64,000 nucleotides of DNA from assembly GCA_026874595.1 (NCBI GenBank), contig CM049318.1, positions 50,558,750-50,622,749 on the forward strand, written 5' to 3'. The notes under the pieces were generated by a model. That model was not told the DNA's origin, did not search any database, and saw only the letters and a program-made list of their open reading frames with translations. The translations under genes were made by a program, and so were the position numbers. Positions 12,700 through 25,623 of the stretch are shown in pieces. The DNA is from Sipunculus nudus (Eukaryota > Annelida > Sipuncula > Golfingiida > Sipunculidae). Positions within the stretch are counted from its first letter, which is position 1. The number at the start of each line of letters is the position of its first letter.

Positions 12700-14060
12700 T
12701 TTGATATGTATGTAACTAAGGTATATACAGGTAAAAACAGGTAAATCTGTACTAACTGTATTTCCACTCACTGGTATATCACCAAAATGACCCCTTTCAT
12801 CCTGTTCAGGTAACCCATTAACCCTTTGATAAAAAAAGGGAAATGTAAGGATTTTTTTCACTCTAAGGTAATTATTAATTAATGGTAAAAAAAAGGTAAA
12901 TGATTTGGTTAAATACTGGAAAGGGAACCACCAACGAACCAGAATGTGCAAGTAAATTAGATTTTTCTGTGGAAATCAAATATTTTTCACCTGAAAAGCT
13001 TGCTGACCCAAAGAGCACATTCTATGATTATTAACATATAACACATATGTTTACCTGTACAGGTAAGTAAAGGTAAATTATTTTTTTTTCTGAATATGTT
13101 AGCAAACACCTTGTTCATCAATATAGTTACTATAAATTAATACCTTCTCTATTTATGGACTGTATAATTCATTTTGATATAAGAACAGGTGCTTTTAATA
13201 CAGTAATTAAGTTACCTATGTGAATAGTACCTTTGTTCTTCAACTGATCTAATTACCTGTGGCAGTGACAAAATCATGCTGAAAAGTGGCTGAGAAGAAT
13301 ATGGATAAACAAGTGTCAACTGTGTAAAACCATTATATTTTGATTTTTCAGACATGTAAAACATAAATTGATAATTTTGGTTACGGTTACACATAAAAAC
13401 ATACTCACCTGTACAGGTGAGTTCAGGTAAATACAGGTAAATTATTTTTTTAATGAAGTATATATTTTATACATGTAATAAGGGAGAAAAAAAACATACA
13501 ACTTAATTTTGAGTGCCATGTGTAAAATTTATGAATTAGAGGTACTAACTGCACTATTTATTGGGTTACCTGAAATGATACCTTTGATCTTAAACAGATT
13601 TAATTACCTTTGTAAGTACAGAATATAAAGACAACTTTTTATTTTAAAAGTGGAGAGGAAATTTTTGAAGGAGTTAAAACAATATGCAGAAACTATCTTT
13701 TAATTAATTGCACAGCCACGAGACTTGTGGATTTCAATTTTGCCAATTTCTACCTGTAAAAGTTTACTCACCTGCACAGGTAAGATCAGGTAAATAAAGG
13801 TAAATTCTCATTTTTATAATTTAAATTATATATTATACTTGTTATAAGGGACATTGCAATAAAAACTATTTACTTTTGTCCAATGTGCAAAATATATAAT
13901 TTATGGGTGTGAAATGCACTAATTATCTGGTTACCTGTAATATACCTTTTTATGTCAAATTAATATATTTTTACATGTGCAGGCAAAAACAAATCGCCGA
14001 CTGATTTTAAAACAAAATCTGGAAAAATGTGTCTACCCTGTTTGTTAACATTTCATGCAA
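12700..14060 (+). repeat. About 360-bp satellite with ACCTGTACAGGT palindromes
   Basis: Units of about 355-365 bases recur, with equivalent points near 13050, 13408 and 13768 and a diverged unit before them. Each begins with a palindrome: ACCTGTACAGGTAAG, CTCACCTGTACAGGTGAG or CTCACCTGCACAGGTAAG. Each then has one or two copies of CAGGTAAA or AAGGTAAA, an AT-rich part, and TTACCT blocks near 13210, 13565 and 13935. The repeated CAGGTAA/TTACCTG words within a unit are themselves in both orientations. No protein is encoded. Confidence 0.75.
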
Positions 14061-17000
14061 TAATAAAATTGCTGTTTAGTTGGTCTGTCGCGTTTATCTG
14101 CACTTGTAAAAATCCAGGTGCGACAGGTAAACAGGTGTGCACTTGGTTCGATCAACGATTAGCCTAAATAAACGTTGATTTATCCAAATCTTTCCCATTC
14201 GAAACAGTGCGAATGTACTAAAATTTGAAATAAAAAATCAAAACAAATATGTCTTGCACTTGTGAAAACTCTTATTTTCTTAATTGAGGGTATCCATGCA
14301 ATTTCTTTTGAAGAAACCGCCCCTCCGCGGCTGACGGTGATTGAGCGATAATGAGTGAATTTAGCAATATGTAGCACACAAGGTACATTAACGAGGCGGT
14401 TTTGCAGACTTTAGTCACAGAATTATCCTATCTAGTCAATATAACGAAAAAATAAAAATAAATAAAACATTTACTGGACAATTAAGATGCAAGACGACAC
14501 GTCTGTTTGGGTTTTTTCCCTGAACGGTCCAATTTTACCGCGTCATCCCTCAGCCAGCGGTGACGCACTGACGCTGCAAACTTTTCTCACCCAATCGTAT
14601 CTACTTTTACATCAGCAAGGTTCACGTGACTGGGTCTGGCGTGTTTATTTTGTAAAGTCTTTTAAATGGACATGGTTCACGTGACTGAGTCTGGCGTGTT
14701 TATTATAAGAAGCATCATGAGATGCTGTGCCGACTGGCGGTCTGATTATTCTTTTTTTTTGTGGGGGTGGTGGGGGGGGGGGGGGAGTTACCTGGAAACA
14801 TCCTCTCACGTCATGCAATATGTATGCATTAGAATCGATTCTTTCCCGCAGAGATCAGAAACAATGAAAACACTGGTAGTATTAGTGGAACAATAATTTA
14901 TTACATATATATAATAAATAGGCCTATGCACATTAATGTAAACAAATCGTTATTAACAAGAATATAAAATAACGGAAAATCAATATTTTTTATTGTTGAA
15001 AAGGTGTTTTTAAAATGTGCTATTGGGGATAATGCACATAATACCAAAGTTTATAAACGTGAGAAAACGATACTAAACTGTGAAGTAACACCAAAGAAAC
15101 ATGTTTTCACAGAACATTTTAATGTATGTTAAGTTATTCAAATATATAGGCCTACGTAAGTCCAACAATGCTTATCAAAATCATGCCTTGTTACTATGAT
15201 TTCATAGCAGTACATTCTGGTATCTTAGAGGAAAATTGCACGTAGGCTTACATATCTTCATGCACTTACTTATCCAGGTCTTCAATTTGCACTTTATTTC
15301 AGTGACATTTAAATGAAGCATAATTACGTCATATGAAATTAATATAAAATGGAAATATAATATATAATTACATTTATTTAATTCAACTTCACTTGAAGAA
15401 AAGTAGGAAATTTATTTTATAATTTTGAGATGCACAATTCCTTGGTTAACTAGATGTATACACGAGACCTAACTTCAAATCATATAGCTAATCTGGTAAC
15501 CTCCGTATGCAACTTTGTCAATTTAGGCCCTCATATAGTATGAAAAAATGCACTGCTGATAAAACTTCAGCTTTAGCAGGAAAGCATGCGGTCTCCCCAG
15601 GCTGCAAGGTGCATGGTGATTTCACGGAGAGGCAGAGTTCCAGTTAATTATAAAACAATATGCAGCAACAATTCAATAATTCTTAAGAAGCACCTGGAAT
15701 GTTCCAAAAACTTCTAATAAGTTATGATCTCTTGGGTGTTTGTTTATTTATTTATTTTGTATTCACCAGTCCCGTCAGCTGTAGAGACGCGGACCATGAC
15801 CTACACCTGGCAATTATACATGTCGTTCGGTTCCCGAACATTGTAAATGATGTCATTATCCTTTGATGATTAATGTAATTGATGCCAATTTAAATTAGTA
15901 ATTTTCACTCCGAATCCCCGTCTGGTTGGCCACATGTTGTGTGCTGTCTTTCCGCTAAAATCTTCTGTGTGATAGGAAAATTTCCTTGTGCTAATAAAAC
16001 TGTCAATCAAACGTGAAAATGACAAGGTCGATGGGTAAAAATAGAAGCCGACACCCTGTGGTATTTTAGGTCTTCGAAAGGGGCAAGTTTGAGACAAAGC
16101 CATCAAACATTTTGCAATATAGATATATTTGTATACCTGCGTCTTTTAAATCTTATTTTACAGCAATGGAAAGGTACAATTAGATTTCAGTCTTATTTGT
16201 CCACCTGCATGATTTCTCGATCGTCATTTTGAATACACCATGCGCATGCATATCGAAAGTCCGCATCTTTGGTCTTAATATTTTACTTTCACTGTGTCAC
16301 CGTCACTATATATATACGCTATAGCTTCTAATTTAAGATTGGCGAATGCATTTTATTCATTTTCTTGCATGTATCATGACTGAGACTGACTCCGCCGTAT
16401 GACTTTAAAGGATTATCATGACCACGACACATTTTCCATATTTAATCCCTGGGCCATGCATGCAAGCGTTGACTGGGTTTTGAAAGCGATATCAATATAA
16501 AGCGGCGTTTATACCGGGTGCACGTACGGTATATGCGATATATATGCAGTCTGCGGTATACGTTATGTATTTTTTATGAATATAGGCGGCGAATGAACCC
16601 GATTTGAGAAACTTTCATGGATGAAATATAAAAAGGAGTTATAAGTTCTGGTATTAGTGATCAGATTTTATGTTTAAAAGGTACAAACATTTATAACGCA
16701 GTACTATTCCTTACAACAATGAATAGCCTGTTATAGGCAAACGTATTACAAAATTCATATAATAATAGGTTATATTTTTAAAATTTAGTTTGCTATGTGC
16801 CATATATATTTAAAGATGTTTTGCAGCTCCGCCCAAAATCTGTTTCACTGGCAGTGACAACTACTGGTGCTTTTATCAATCACTAATGAAAATTATAATA
16901 CGCACATAGGCCTATATATATATATATACACACACACACACAAAAGCGCGCACACGTGCACGTACACATGTAGCCTATACATATAAAGGAAGTACTACAC

Positions 17001-18040
17001 ATATAAAAATTTGTAAAATCTGTTCAGTATGTGTTAAAACCGTATTAATACATATTTGTTCAAGCGTATAAGTCACTTACTGTCTTGTTTTACATATTCA
17101 AGGATCTGGGTGTATAGGCGTGCAGTTCCACGTACGTCGTAAAATAATTACTTCAATATTTCATGGAGTATAAAGTTATCTTTATATTTTACACTGGAAA
17201 ATTAACTATATCTCTATAATATCTGGCTGTTTCTAATTTAAGACGGTATTAATTTTATTTTCAATCCAAAAAGCCTCTTAGAATGATTGACAGTTCTTTT
17301 GCCCGATTACGATTGTACATAAAATGTTTGGCACAGAAATGATCACTAAACAATCAGACATCACATATATATACGACATGATATATGACATTATCTTCGA
17401 TTTTTAGTTAAGAAAATATGTTAAAATTAAAAATAAATACTCATTTTATTATATGATATCGGTTAAAAATGGTTTTCCAGTGCCAGTACATGACACAGTA
17501 AGGAGGTCACGCAGATCACGTGCGTGGTGTCTGTCAGACGCGTCAGTCAGTCGGACGGCGATCATTGGTCACAAGTTAAACCAATAAAAAAGGGGATAAT
17601 ATATGATCTTGGAAATGTTTAACGGAAGTTAAATCTGTAAACACACTGCACTTGATTTTGTCACCAGGATTGATTGCCAACATTTGGTAATTTACCGATT
17701 TCTGATGAATTTAGCGTAGGAGTCTGATTTTACTCTCGCAGCCGACATGTTACCAGAGCCCACGTAACAAGGCCACGTGAGTGAAAGTCAATCATTTTTA
17801 TATTTTTCCAACAAGTCTGCGTTCGCGCCAGTTTGGATCTTGGTCACATGTTAGAACAACACTTGACGTTTTTCTCTTTCATTTAAGTACAAATATGATG
17901 GATGACAATAGACATTTCACCCCCAAAACTTGCCCCAATTACGGGTATGTAAAATGGGCTTTAGCGCGCCCGGGCGGGCGCCTTTGAACTACAGGCCCGT
18001 GACAAACGCGCGCCCTGGCGGGCGTTATTGGAGGTTAAAG
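14061..18040. other. AT-rich DNA without a recognisable gene
   Basis: Nothing coding is supported. Noted inside: a 31-bp direct duplication beginning GGTTCACGTGACT at about 14623 and 14673; a poly(G) tract near 14765; a TA and CA microsatellite at about 16915-16945; a CpG-containing stretch at about 17500-17570; and two GC-rich blocks rich in GCGCCC and GGCGGGCG (about 17958-18030) flanking CCGTGACAAACGCGCG. Confidence 0.5.
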
Positions 18041-18043
18041 CCT

Positions 18044-18440
18044 TAAACAAGGGACCCATGGGTCACTGTGCTCAGCTGAAGTTGACCTTGAAGGTAAAAA
18101 TCTAAAATAATATCAAATGAAGATAAAGTCCAAGAGGAAAAGGTAATATAGTCCATGGCTGGTTGACATGATTGGCTTGTACTGATGAGTAAGAAATTTT
18201 TGCAAATAATATTTTGTGACCAAACCATGCATTTCCTATTGTTAAAATTGAAGCATGTGAGCAGTATGTGAACATCAGATGTACATTATTACCATGATCA
18301 GTGGTTGGCTTTTTGATAAATTGTCGACAGTTCAGTAGTATACACATTTAATCAATTGGATCTGTTTTTTTTTATAATATATATTATAAGATATATGTAT
18401 TTTTTATTTAATAAAATGTATACAGTAGAAATGTAACTAA
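18044..18440 (+). repeat. Dispersed repeat beginning AACAAGGGACCCATGGGTCA
   Basis: The left edge is identical to those near 6927 and 30259. The right part (about 18360-18440: TATAATATATATTATAAG, ATGTATTTTTTATTT, AATGTATACAGT) matches 6990-7070, so two copies share both ends. The GCTCAGCTGA near the left edge is the complement of the TCAGCTGAGC that ends R1 near 19960, so R1 and this repeat may be two ends of one longer element. Confidence 0.6.
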
Positions 18441-19619
18441 TGTCCCCAGTCCACAGGTGAAAAGACTTGGTGAAGGTGGTGGAATGATGGGAGTTTCAAC
18501 ATCTCTGTATTATTGTAGTGTATATATATTTAGGATTTTAACTAAATCCAACAGTGCTTACAGAATAAATTCATTCATAATTACTTAATATTTAAAAAAG
18601 ATCAGACAGACTGGTAGACAAACAAAGCTGACAATATATGAAGTTTCAATTATTTTTTTTATTATATCAAATTGTTTTAAAGTTTAACATCTGCAGTATT
18701 ACACAACTTTTTAACTGAATATATAAGTTGCTTTCAAAGTTTAGACTTTAATAGCTTTAATCCATACATATACAGCATATGAAAGTTATTTCAACAGTGA
18801 GTATAGGGGGTGAGGGGATGGGGAAGGAGTTGATATGAGAATAACTTTTATTTTTATGCTTATAACTAGTGTTGGGATGATATGGGTTTTTGATATCATG
18901 ATTATTATTCAAATTTTATCGTGATATACCGTGATATCGCGATATTTTTATTAATAGATAAGAGCATCGATAAGCCATCAATAATGATATTAATAACAAC
19001 CACCTTTAAATTCTTGACTTTATACGAGGGGTTAACTATTAATATTATTTATACCCATTGTGCCAGTACCACAAATTAACTCATTAAGTGATTAAGTTGC
19101 ATGAAGGCGCTGCAGGTGTGTAAGTTTGGTACGCGGGAAGTCCTGCCCCAATCGTCAAATCACGTGTCAGAACTTTTCCCCAGTTTCCTATAGTTACAAA
19201 AAAGCCAAGTAATCCCGGCGAATTTTCGGAGAGCGTGTCATACCCATCATGGCTAAATATTCCAAACCAATTTTATATGGCAAAATATGCACCCCGTAAG
19301 GAATGTTCGATCCAATGGTGACACTTTTATGTTTTATCGTTCCATGCAATAAAAGCATAAATATGTTTTATTGCTCTTCTTTATAATGTTATTTTCTCCT
19401 GGAATTCTCAAGCTTTTGTCCTCTAAGATTCATCCTGCTATATCCGGACATTTCCTACTAATCCCGAAGTCCGTAAGCACACGGTTCCACCGACATGCAG
19501 GTATTCAAATACATGTGGTTTATAAAAATAAATGTGATTCTTGGAAATACATTTATTTTGAACATGTACAGACTTTTATGATGCCAGTTTTCCCAAGAAA
19601 TATATACTTCAATGGCTTA
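18441..19619. other. Non-coding, with GATATC-rich block
   Basis: No gene is seen. Around 18868-18960 there is TAGTGTTGGGATGATATGG followed by several near-palindromes (TGATATCA, CGTGATATACCG, TGATATCGCGATAT). This resembles hAT-type transposon ends, but I could not find a matching opposite end. The rest is AT-rich. Confidence 0.35.
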
Positions 19620-19970
19620 ATTTCTGGCATGTATATAGGAAATATATAGGAGAATACTTCTGGAAAATATTAAGAAAAACAATTATATGGTTTTGATATT
19701 AGGCAATCCTGAAGAGTGATAATAGGTTTTTAATGGAAATTTGAGGTTTTCCTTAATTTCTCTAAAGGACGAAGTCAGGGTGACCGTGTTTTTGGTTTGG
19801 TGGGAGATCTTGGGGCCATCTAACAGTATGCCAAATTTTGGATTTGTAGTTCTCAGGGTTTCAAAACGTGCCAGTCTAACGGACAGACGGCTGGCCGCAC
19901 AGACAGATGACAGACAATTGACCACAACTATAGCTCAGATGACTTATAGTCAGCTGAGCTAAAAAATGTA
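19620..19970 (+). repeat. Dispersed repeat R1, 3' half
   Basis: The copy starts at TTTCTGGCATGTATATAGGA and runs through GGTTTTGATATTAGGCA, GTGGGAGATCTTGGGG and TCAAAACGTGCCAGTC to GACTTATAGTCAGCTGAGCT. It is the same order as at 35110-35465, which supports R1 as a defined repeat rather than chance similarity. Confidence 0.8.
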
Positions 19971-20289
19971 TTGTTGCCCAATACTGGATCTTTGCTATAC
20001 CAAGCCCCAGAAAAGTAACCTATATAAGATTTTGATTGAACATGCTGAAAGCACTTTTTCTTATAACATCTCTAGAACAGTATAGCATGTACAACATATT
20101 ATTATACAGCAGTACATACTTTGTTCCATGTTCTTTACATTTGGCATTTAGATCCTATAATAACAGTCCTGTCTGAACATAGTATAAATTGTAAAGTAAA
20201 CAATTGTGGCTTATGACATTTTGTTTATATATTTTCAGTCAGTCAAAGCCAGATGCCTGGTACTGATGGACACTGATGAAGTAAGAGCC

Positions 20290-21370
20290 AACAACCTGTA
20301 AACCAGCAGCTGCACCTTCTGTGAAGAGTGTTGGTCCAACCAGGTCATATGCAGAGTATTAAGTTCAAATGGAGTGGCAGTGACCAAAAGGTCCATTCAG
20401 CATCAATTTCATGCTGATGCAGGAGAGGACCAGAGCATAATACAGGTAATGGAGAGTAAGGGCCTTGGTAACACTGTGGTATCAGGGAAGATGACAGTCT
20501 TCTTTAAGGTGTTGCCACAAACCCAAGCAGTAAAGGACAAACTGAGGAGCATAGGCGTGTCCACTACACACTATGAAACATGCCTCAGAACCTGTAGCAA
20601 AGATCTGACAATGTTGACAAAATGGAGATTACAACCTTTTGCACAGCAATGCAAAACTCTCTCAGCAGGAGGTGTTTCTGATAAGGATAGACTTCCCCAA
20701 AAGGCAGCCAATGTCCTAACAGGCAGAAAGAAAGGCAAGATCGAATAGTGCCATATGACACGTTCCCCAGGAAGCAGGTCCTAGTAATTGAAAGAACATT
20801 GTATTGCAACAACAAGCCACCTTTACAAAATTAAAAGGCACTTCATCAGGCACACATCCAACAAGGCATGCATGGCTGAAACAGCCTACATCAACAACAA
20901 GAAAAAGACCAAAGGGCTGACCTTCTGAGTCAATGAATCAAATAAAACCAGTACCAGGTGATGCGCAGGTTCAAGAAACCCCCATCAGCAACAAGGGTAA
21001 GATTTCAGGGCCAGAAACAAAGACTGGCTCAAGTAACAAACTCAGCTGGAAACATCATTCCAGAAGGGATGACCACAAGAAAAGCATGAGGGAAACTGAT
21101 CCAGAGACATTTCCAAAAGAAACATATGTCATGAGAATATCTAAACTAAAGGTGAAATAGCAGTCCTGGGATGAGTTATGAGATCCAAAGCATACATAGT
21201 GCCAGTGTTCAGAAGGGTGAACATGACTCCCCTATTGAACTAACACAGGCGAACCACCCCTAGATTGCCAATGCAATATATGCACTCTTAAAAATTCAGG
21301 AAAAAAGAGTAAGCTTACATGTCTCACATGCAACAGCACCTTCACATTCCCTGGACATATATCACCAGCT
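20290..21370 (+). pseudogene. Unrecognised decayed coding region
   Basis: A coding-like frame is open from about 20310 to 20748 and contains CTFCEECW, then a mixed segment with little low-complexity sequence. The reading seems to move to a second frame (about 20745-20830, with IVPYDTFPRKQVLVIERTLY) and later pieces occur in other frames. At about 21240-21370 a frame gives a cysteine-rich patch, DCQCNICTL then LTCLTCNS, which could bind zinc. I do not recognise the family. It lies 1 kb before element B and may be an old transposon or retroelement gene; it could also be an unrelated pseudogene. Confidence 0.35.
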
Positions 21371-22361
21371 TAGCAGTTATTTTCTAGTACAGACTCATCA
21401 TACCATTCACTGTCAACACCAGAAAGCCTGGACTTTGTATTTGATAGTGACCACTAGTGGGTGAACATGCTCATGAATCTGCATAATACAATAATCTGTT
21501 AGTCAGCTATTAGACATGTCTTAAAGAAATACACATTCAACCTTATCAGTAGTCCCGCTACTGTATCATGGATACCTGATCTTAAAAATGGAATAAAGTG
21601 GTGCATTATTTGGTAAAACTGGATACCCCTAATCTTCCACAGGGTTATTTGAGAATAATATATAAGCAGGTTCATTCAGGCCTTTCAACAAAATCCAATA
21701 GTAGGAAAGAGAAATACAAATAGTAGGAGCAAAATAACAGTTAAGGACTTGTAATTAGCCCATTTGTGTAGTACACACATGGAAGGCAGCTGTGACTGAA
21801 CAATATTAGGGCAAATGTGGGGTCACCTGGGTGAAAAACGGTATTGAGGCTATGTTTGGGCAAGGCTAGCTATCTGGCCCCCCGTGCTTTAGAGGATACA
21901 TTAACAACAGTCCATGGGGAATATTATTATTCTCATCACAGCTGCTGACATATCAAGTTTTGCTGCGGGTGACCGGACATATTTTTCTTCAAACCATATG
22001 GATATTTATACCAGCATTGTCTGACGTTCGTTGCTAGATCCTGAGAGACAACCATGGACCATCACCCACGGAAGCTGCCATCAATGAATTGCTACTGCAC
22101 AAGGTCAGTTATCTCCTTGGCTTAAGTTTAGTGTTTACAAGACATCGCTGCCTAGTAGGCTGATCCTTTTTCCATTAAAGGTTCAAGGCATACGAAAGCT
22201 AATATCTTGGTTAGCGTTCTATAGACAGTCAGAATGGCAGAATGAGTTCTCATACTTGGAGACTCTCAGTTGAAAAGATTCTTTTAAAGGAGTTAGTCCT
22301 CTTGCCAGCCACGCTGGTACTAACCACTCCATGGCTCCAGCCATGCTGGTACCAGTATCTT
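21371..22361. other. Leader region of element B, no gene seen
   Basis: No supported frame. The last 100 bases lead into element B gag and end in the pyrimidine-rich run TCTTTAATCTTTCAG immediately before an ATG. The 5' end of element B is probably in this stretch, but no repeat marks it. Confidence 0.4.
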
Positions 22362-23660
22362 CTTTAATCTTTCAGATGCCAGGTAGAGAAAGAACCATGC
22401 CACACAGGCTCATTGAGGAGTTGGCAATACCTACTACAAAAAGGCCAAAGTGAACACGAAGGGGACGCACTGCAGTACAGGAGACCACACCCTCCCATAC
22501 TGTGCAAGCAACCCTTGCTGAGCCAACAAATCAAGAGAACCAAGGGACATCCACAACGCCAGCCCCATTTTTCCAGGACCAGCAGACTACAGGTGGACAA
22601 GAGCCACTGCAGCCAAGTGCCACGCCACCGCATCAAACATGCCAGCACTCTTGAAACCAGCACAGCTGCAGCAGCTAGTCGCAGCAATGACTCCAGTCAT
22701 GGCTTCCTTGATGCCAGGGTTGAACACACAGCCACCTCTGCATCAGCACATTTCCATGCAAACACAGCAGAATTCATACAAGCCTTGCATTGTTCCACAG
22801 GATGCGTTGACATGTCCTGCCTCACAGCAAATAACAGGTGAGCAAACTTTTAACTCATCAATCCCAGCAATTAGTCTTGCCAGTAGCATTGCTTGGCCTG
22901 CTGGTACCATTCCCCAACCAGCAACACCACAGTCAGCTGTTTCATACAGTGCTAGTGCAGCTGCACCTCCGTCTGTGCCCCTTGGCTTCGCCCTGGACAT
23001 TAAAGTTAGGCAAAAGATATGCGACAATAATTTTGTAGACCTGGAGCAACTGAACCCCCAAAACACTTTTTGATTTATGGTTTGACCATACATGTAACCA
23101 GTTTACTGGTCTTCATGCTGTCCCCACACACAAAAACCATCAGGACAATTGACCAATGGATGACGCACTTTAACATCTATCTATTGTGAGAGGCACCCAA
23201 CAGAGGTCGTCAATCTGTGCAAATGCATTAGCACCATCAGAGAACTGACCTATGACAATTCATTCAGAACCTTGAGGAAGAATATGGGTTACCCATGGCA
23301 AACAAAAGATGCTGAATTCTACCTAGACGTGCTGGCCAGTGCACTTCCTCCTCTACCTAACGCCAATGTTAAATTTAAAACTAACAGAGGTTCTCACCCT
23401 TTCGTACACAAACAAGGGGACCTGCAAAAGGTACAACAAAGGGGAGCAATGCCCCAAGGTAAGTGCAAGTACCTCCACAAATGTGAGTCCTGTGAAGGCA
23501 CCCACCCACACATTTGCTACAGAAAAGGAGCAGTGCAGCAACAGGCCAATCCATCTCCAAACAGGGTCAGGACAACTACAAGACCTTCTGCCAACTCTAG
23601 TAAATGCAGAACATCTAGAACAGGCACTAGTAAGAGCTGGTTATCTTATCACAGAAACTG
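22362..23660 (+). pseudogene. YR retroelement B: gag
   Basis: The likely start is the ATG at 22376, directly after the splice-acceptor-like TCTTTCAG, reading MPGRERTMPHR before a stop near 22454. The protein continues in other frames: a Pro/Ala/Gln-rich segment (about 22639-23073) ending with PLGFALDIKVRQKI and FVDLEQL, equivalent to PLALGLHLSDKVNKKI in element E. The Gag core follows around 23150-23340 (WMTHFNIY, CKCISTIRELTYD), and then a CCCH-type zinc-finger region at about 23420-23530 (CKRYNKGEQC, then CKYLHKC) in two frames. Gag would package the element RNA. Several frameshifts and stops make this a pseudogene. Confidence 0.75.
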
Positions 23661-23779
23661 CAAAACTAACACAGGGCATGTCCCATGGTTTTTTTATCAG
23701 CTTCTGGGTACCATATGTAAGAGTAAGTGTAAGAACTTGGCCTTATGTAATTCCATGGATAGTACAGCACAGCAAAAGT

Positions 23780-24400
23780 TGGACAAAGAACTTTCAAAGG
23801 GGCAAATTTGTGGTCTGTTTCCCAAGCCACCCTTTCCAGACTTTCATTGTTCCCCTACTGGACTTTTCCCAAAAAAGGACCCAATAAGTACAGGCTTATC
23901 CATCACTTGTCATATCCCGGGAATTCCAGCAGAAACCACACAGGTGCAATATGCTTCAAGGCAGCAAGCCATAGACTGCATTCAGGCAATGGGTCCACAT
24001 GTGTTCCTTGCTCAAGCTGACATAGAATCAGCTTTCAGAATCTTACCATTTTGTCCATCACAGTACCACTTACTAGGTTTTCATTTTAAGGACAAATATT
24101 TGAAGAGTTCAGTTCAGCATTAGAGTTCCTTGTCAAAAGCAAAGGTTTACCAGGGTGGTTGTTACACTACTTAGATAACCTCCTGTTTATTGGCCACAGT
24201 AAGGAAGGGTGTAGTAAGTTACTTGAAACTTTCATAGACATATGTACAAAAATAGAAGTCCCGTTGGTAGATGACAAAACTATTCACCCATGTAAATCCT
24301 TAACCTTTTGGGGGGAATAGAACTAGATTGTGAACTATCTGTAGCAAGGTTGCCAATGTAGAAAGTAGTTAAGTGTAAAGAGCTCCTCAGGCAGAGTTAT
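23780..24400 (+). pseudogene. YR retroelement B: reverse transcriptase
   Basis: The finger motif FPKKDP and the catalytic block QADIESAFRILP (about 24014-24050) mark the RT. Near 24105 the DKCLPMGC segment found in other elements is missing (a deletion), and the frame changes. The second catalytic block reads YLDN (24168-24179) instead of YLDD, so one metal-binding Asp has become Asn. Conserved text continues (FIGHSKEGCSKLL, KTIHPCKSLTF) until stops accumulate. The enzyme would make cDNA; this copy cannot. Confidence 0.8.
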
Positions 24401-24935
24401 AAACGCAAGAAGATGACACGAAAAGAATTAGTCACTTATAGGCTTACTTAGTTTGGCCTGTTCAGTAATTCTTCCTGGAAGGGCATTTTTTGAGTAGGTT
24501 GATTGGCAAGATCTCAGCATGTGGTAAGAATTTTTTGACAACTTTCATGGCAAAACCTTCTTTTGGGAGCAGGCTTGGAACACATCACATACATTGACAC
24601 TGTACACAGATGCAGCCAAAGGTCTTGGCTATGGAGCTGTGTTTGGTAGTAAATGGTTCTACAGTGAAATTCCTTCAGGAATGGGCCAATACCAATATTG
24701 TGACATTAGAGCTGATACCTGTTGTCATGGCCTTGGAGGTGTGCCGTCCAAACCTGACAAACAAACGTATTTTGTTTTTCATAGACAATGAAGCCCTTGT
24801 ACATATCTTAAATAAGCAGACCGCTAAAGAATCAGAAACCATGGCACTAGTGAGGAGGTTAGTTCTGACATCACTCAAGTTTAACATCTTTATTAAAGTC
24901 AAAAACATCACATTCAAGAAATTGGCCCATTCTGT
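24401..24935 (+). pseudogene. YR retroelement B: RNase H
   Basis: Two frames share the domain. LYTDAAKGLGYGAVFGSKWF (about 24600-24660) carries the first Asp; the following part, TLELIPVVMALEV and FIDNEALVHILNK (about 24700-24830), is in a second frame. All three catalytic acidic residues remain but a frameshift near 24660-24680 separates them. The tail (FKKLAHSV) runs straight into the middle of the recombinase, which implies an internal deletion. Confidence 0.8.
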
Positions 24936-25560
24936 GGATACTCCATGCCCCATCACGAAACCACTGCTAGAAAAACTTATTAAAGCTACAGACAGCACAG
25001 TGCCATCACTAACTACACGAACCATGCACCAAAATTTGTACCTTGCATGTTTTTATGGGCTTTTAGAATAGGCCAGCTTGTGTGCAGAAATAGGGCTAGC
25101 AGCAGCAAAGTCTTACAAGCTCAGGATGTTGCACTAGCCATGCAGGAAGGTAAACCAGTGGGGTGTAGCATGGTACTCAGATCAGCAAAAACTATGTCAC
25201 CAGGGCAAGCACAAACCATCAGTTTCGTAGTACAAAACAAGGGATCCTGACCTGTAAGAGCCTCAGTCAATTACTTGGGTTAAGGGGAAACAAATAAGGC
25301 CCACTCTTTATGCAGAGTAATGGTACCCCCTTGTACAGGGAGCAATTTGATCAGTTGCAGAAGGACTTAAATTTCGCTAACCTGGATACATCATGTTTTA
25401 AGGGCAATGGTTTCAGGATTGGTGCTGCTCCAGGAGCAGCTGTGACTGGTTTGAATGGCTATCATATTAGAACCCTATAGGGAGGTGGAAGTGAGAGGCA
25501 TTTAAGAAATACATCAGGTTAATGCCACTCAGTACCTTTAAGGAATTTTAGTAGAGGTTA
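24936..25560 (+). pseudogene. YR retroelement B: truncated tyrosine recombinase
   Basis: Only the catalytic half remains. TPCPITKPLLEKL (about 24940-24980) equals IPCPITKPILSKL of element E, so the N-terminal core-binding domain has been lost. The Arg box is FRIGQL in a shifted frame (about 25055-25080). The box usually GHSFRIGAAT reads GNGFRIGAAP (about 25402-25430), so the catalytic His is Asn. The final Trp/Tyr box is frameshifted near 25480-25520. It is clearly dead. Confidence 0.8.
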
Positions 25561-25623
25561 TGAACCATACCAGTGTTGGAACCCTCATTTGTTAGTTTAA
25601 ACATGCTTTCTCTCTTGTTGCTA

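Noticed and set aside
12700-14060. CRISPR-like look of regularly spaced repeats
   Set aside because: Units are about 360 bp, in eukaryotic AT-rich DNA with no cas genes; it is a satellite. The YR arrays were rejected as CRISPR for the same reason of context and irregular spacing.
14145-14165. GGTTCGATCAA, similar to a tRNA B box
   Set aside because: No matching A box or cloverleaf could be formed around it.
18868-18960. hAT-type transposon end (TAGTGTTGGGATGATATGG)
   Set aside because: No opposite end or target-site duplication was found, so I do not call an element.
22364-23093. Long minus-strand frames opposite element B gag
   Set aside because: They mirror the Pro/Ala/Gln-rich gag on the plus strand and show no conserved motif of their own.
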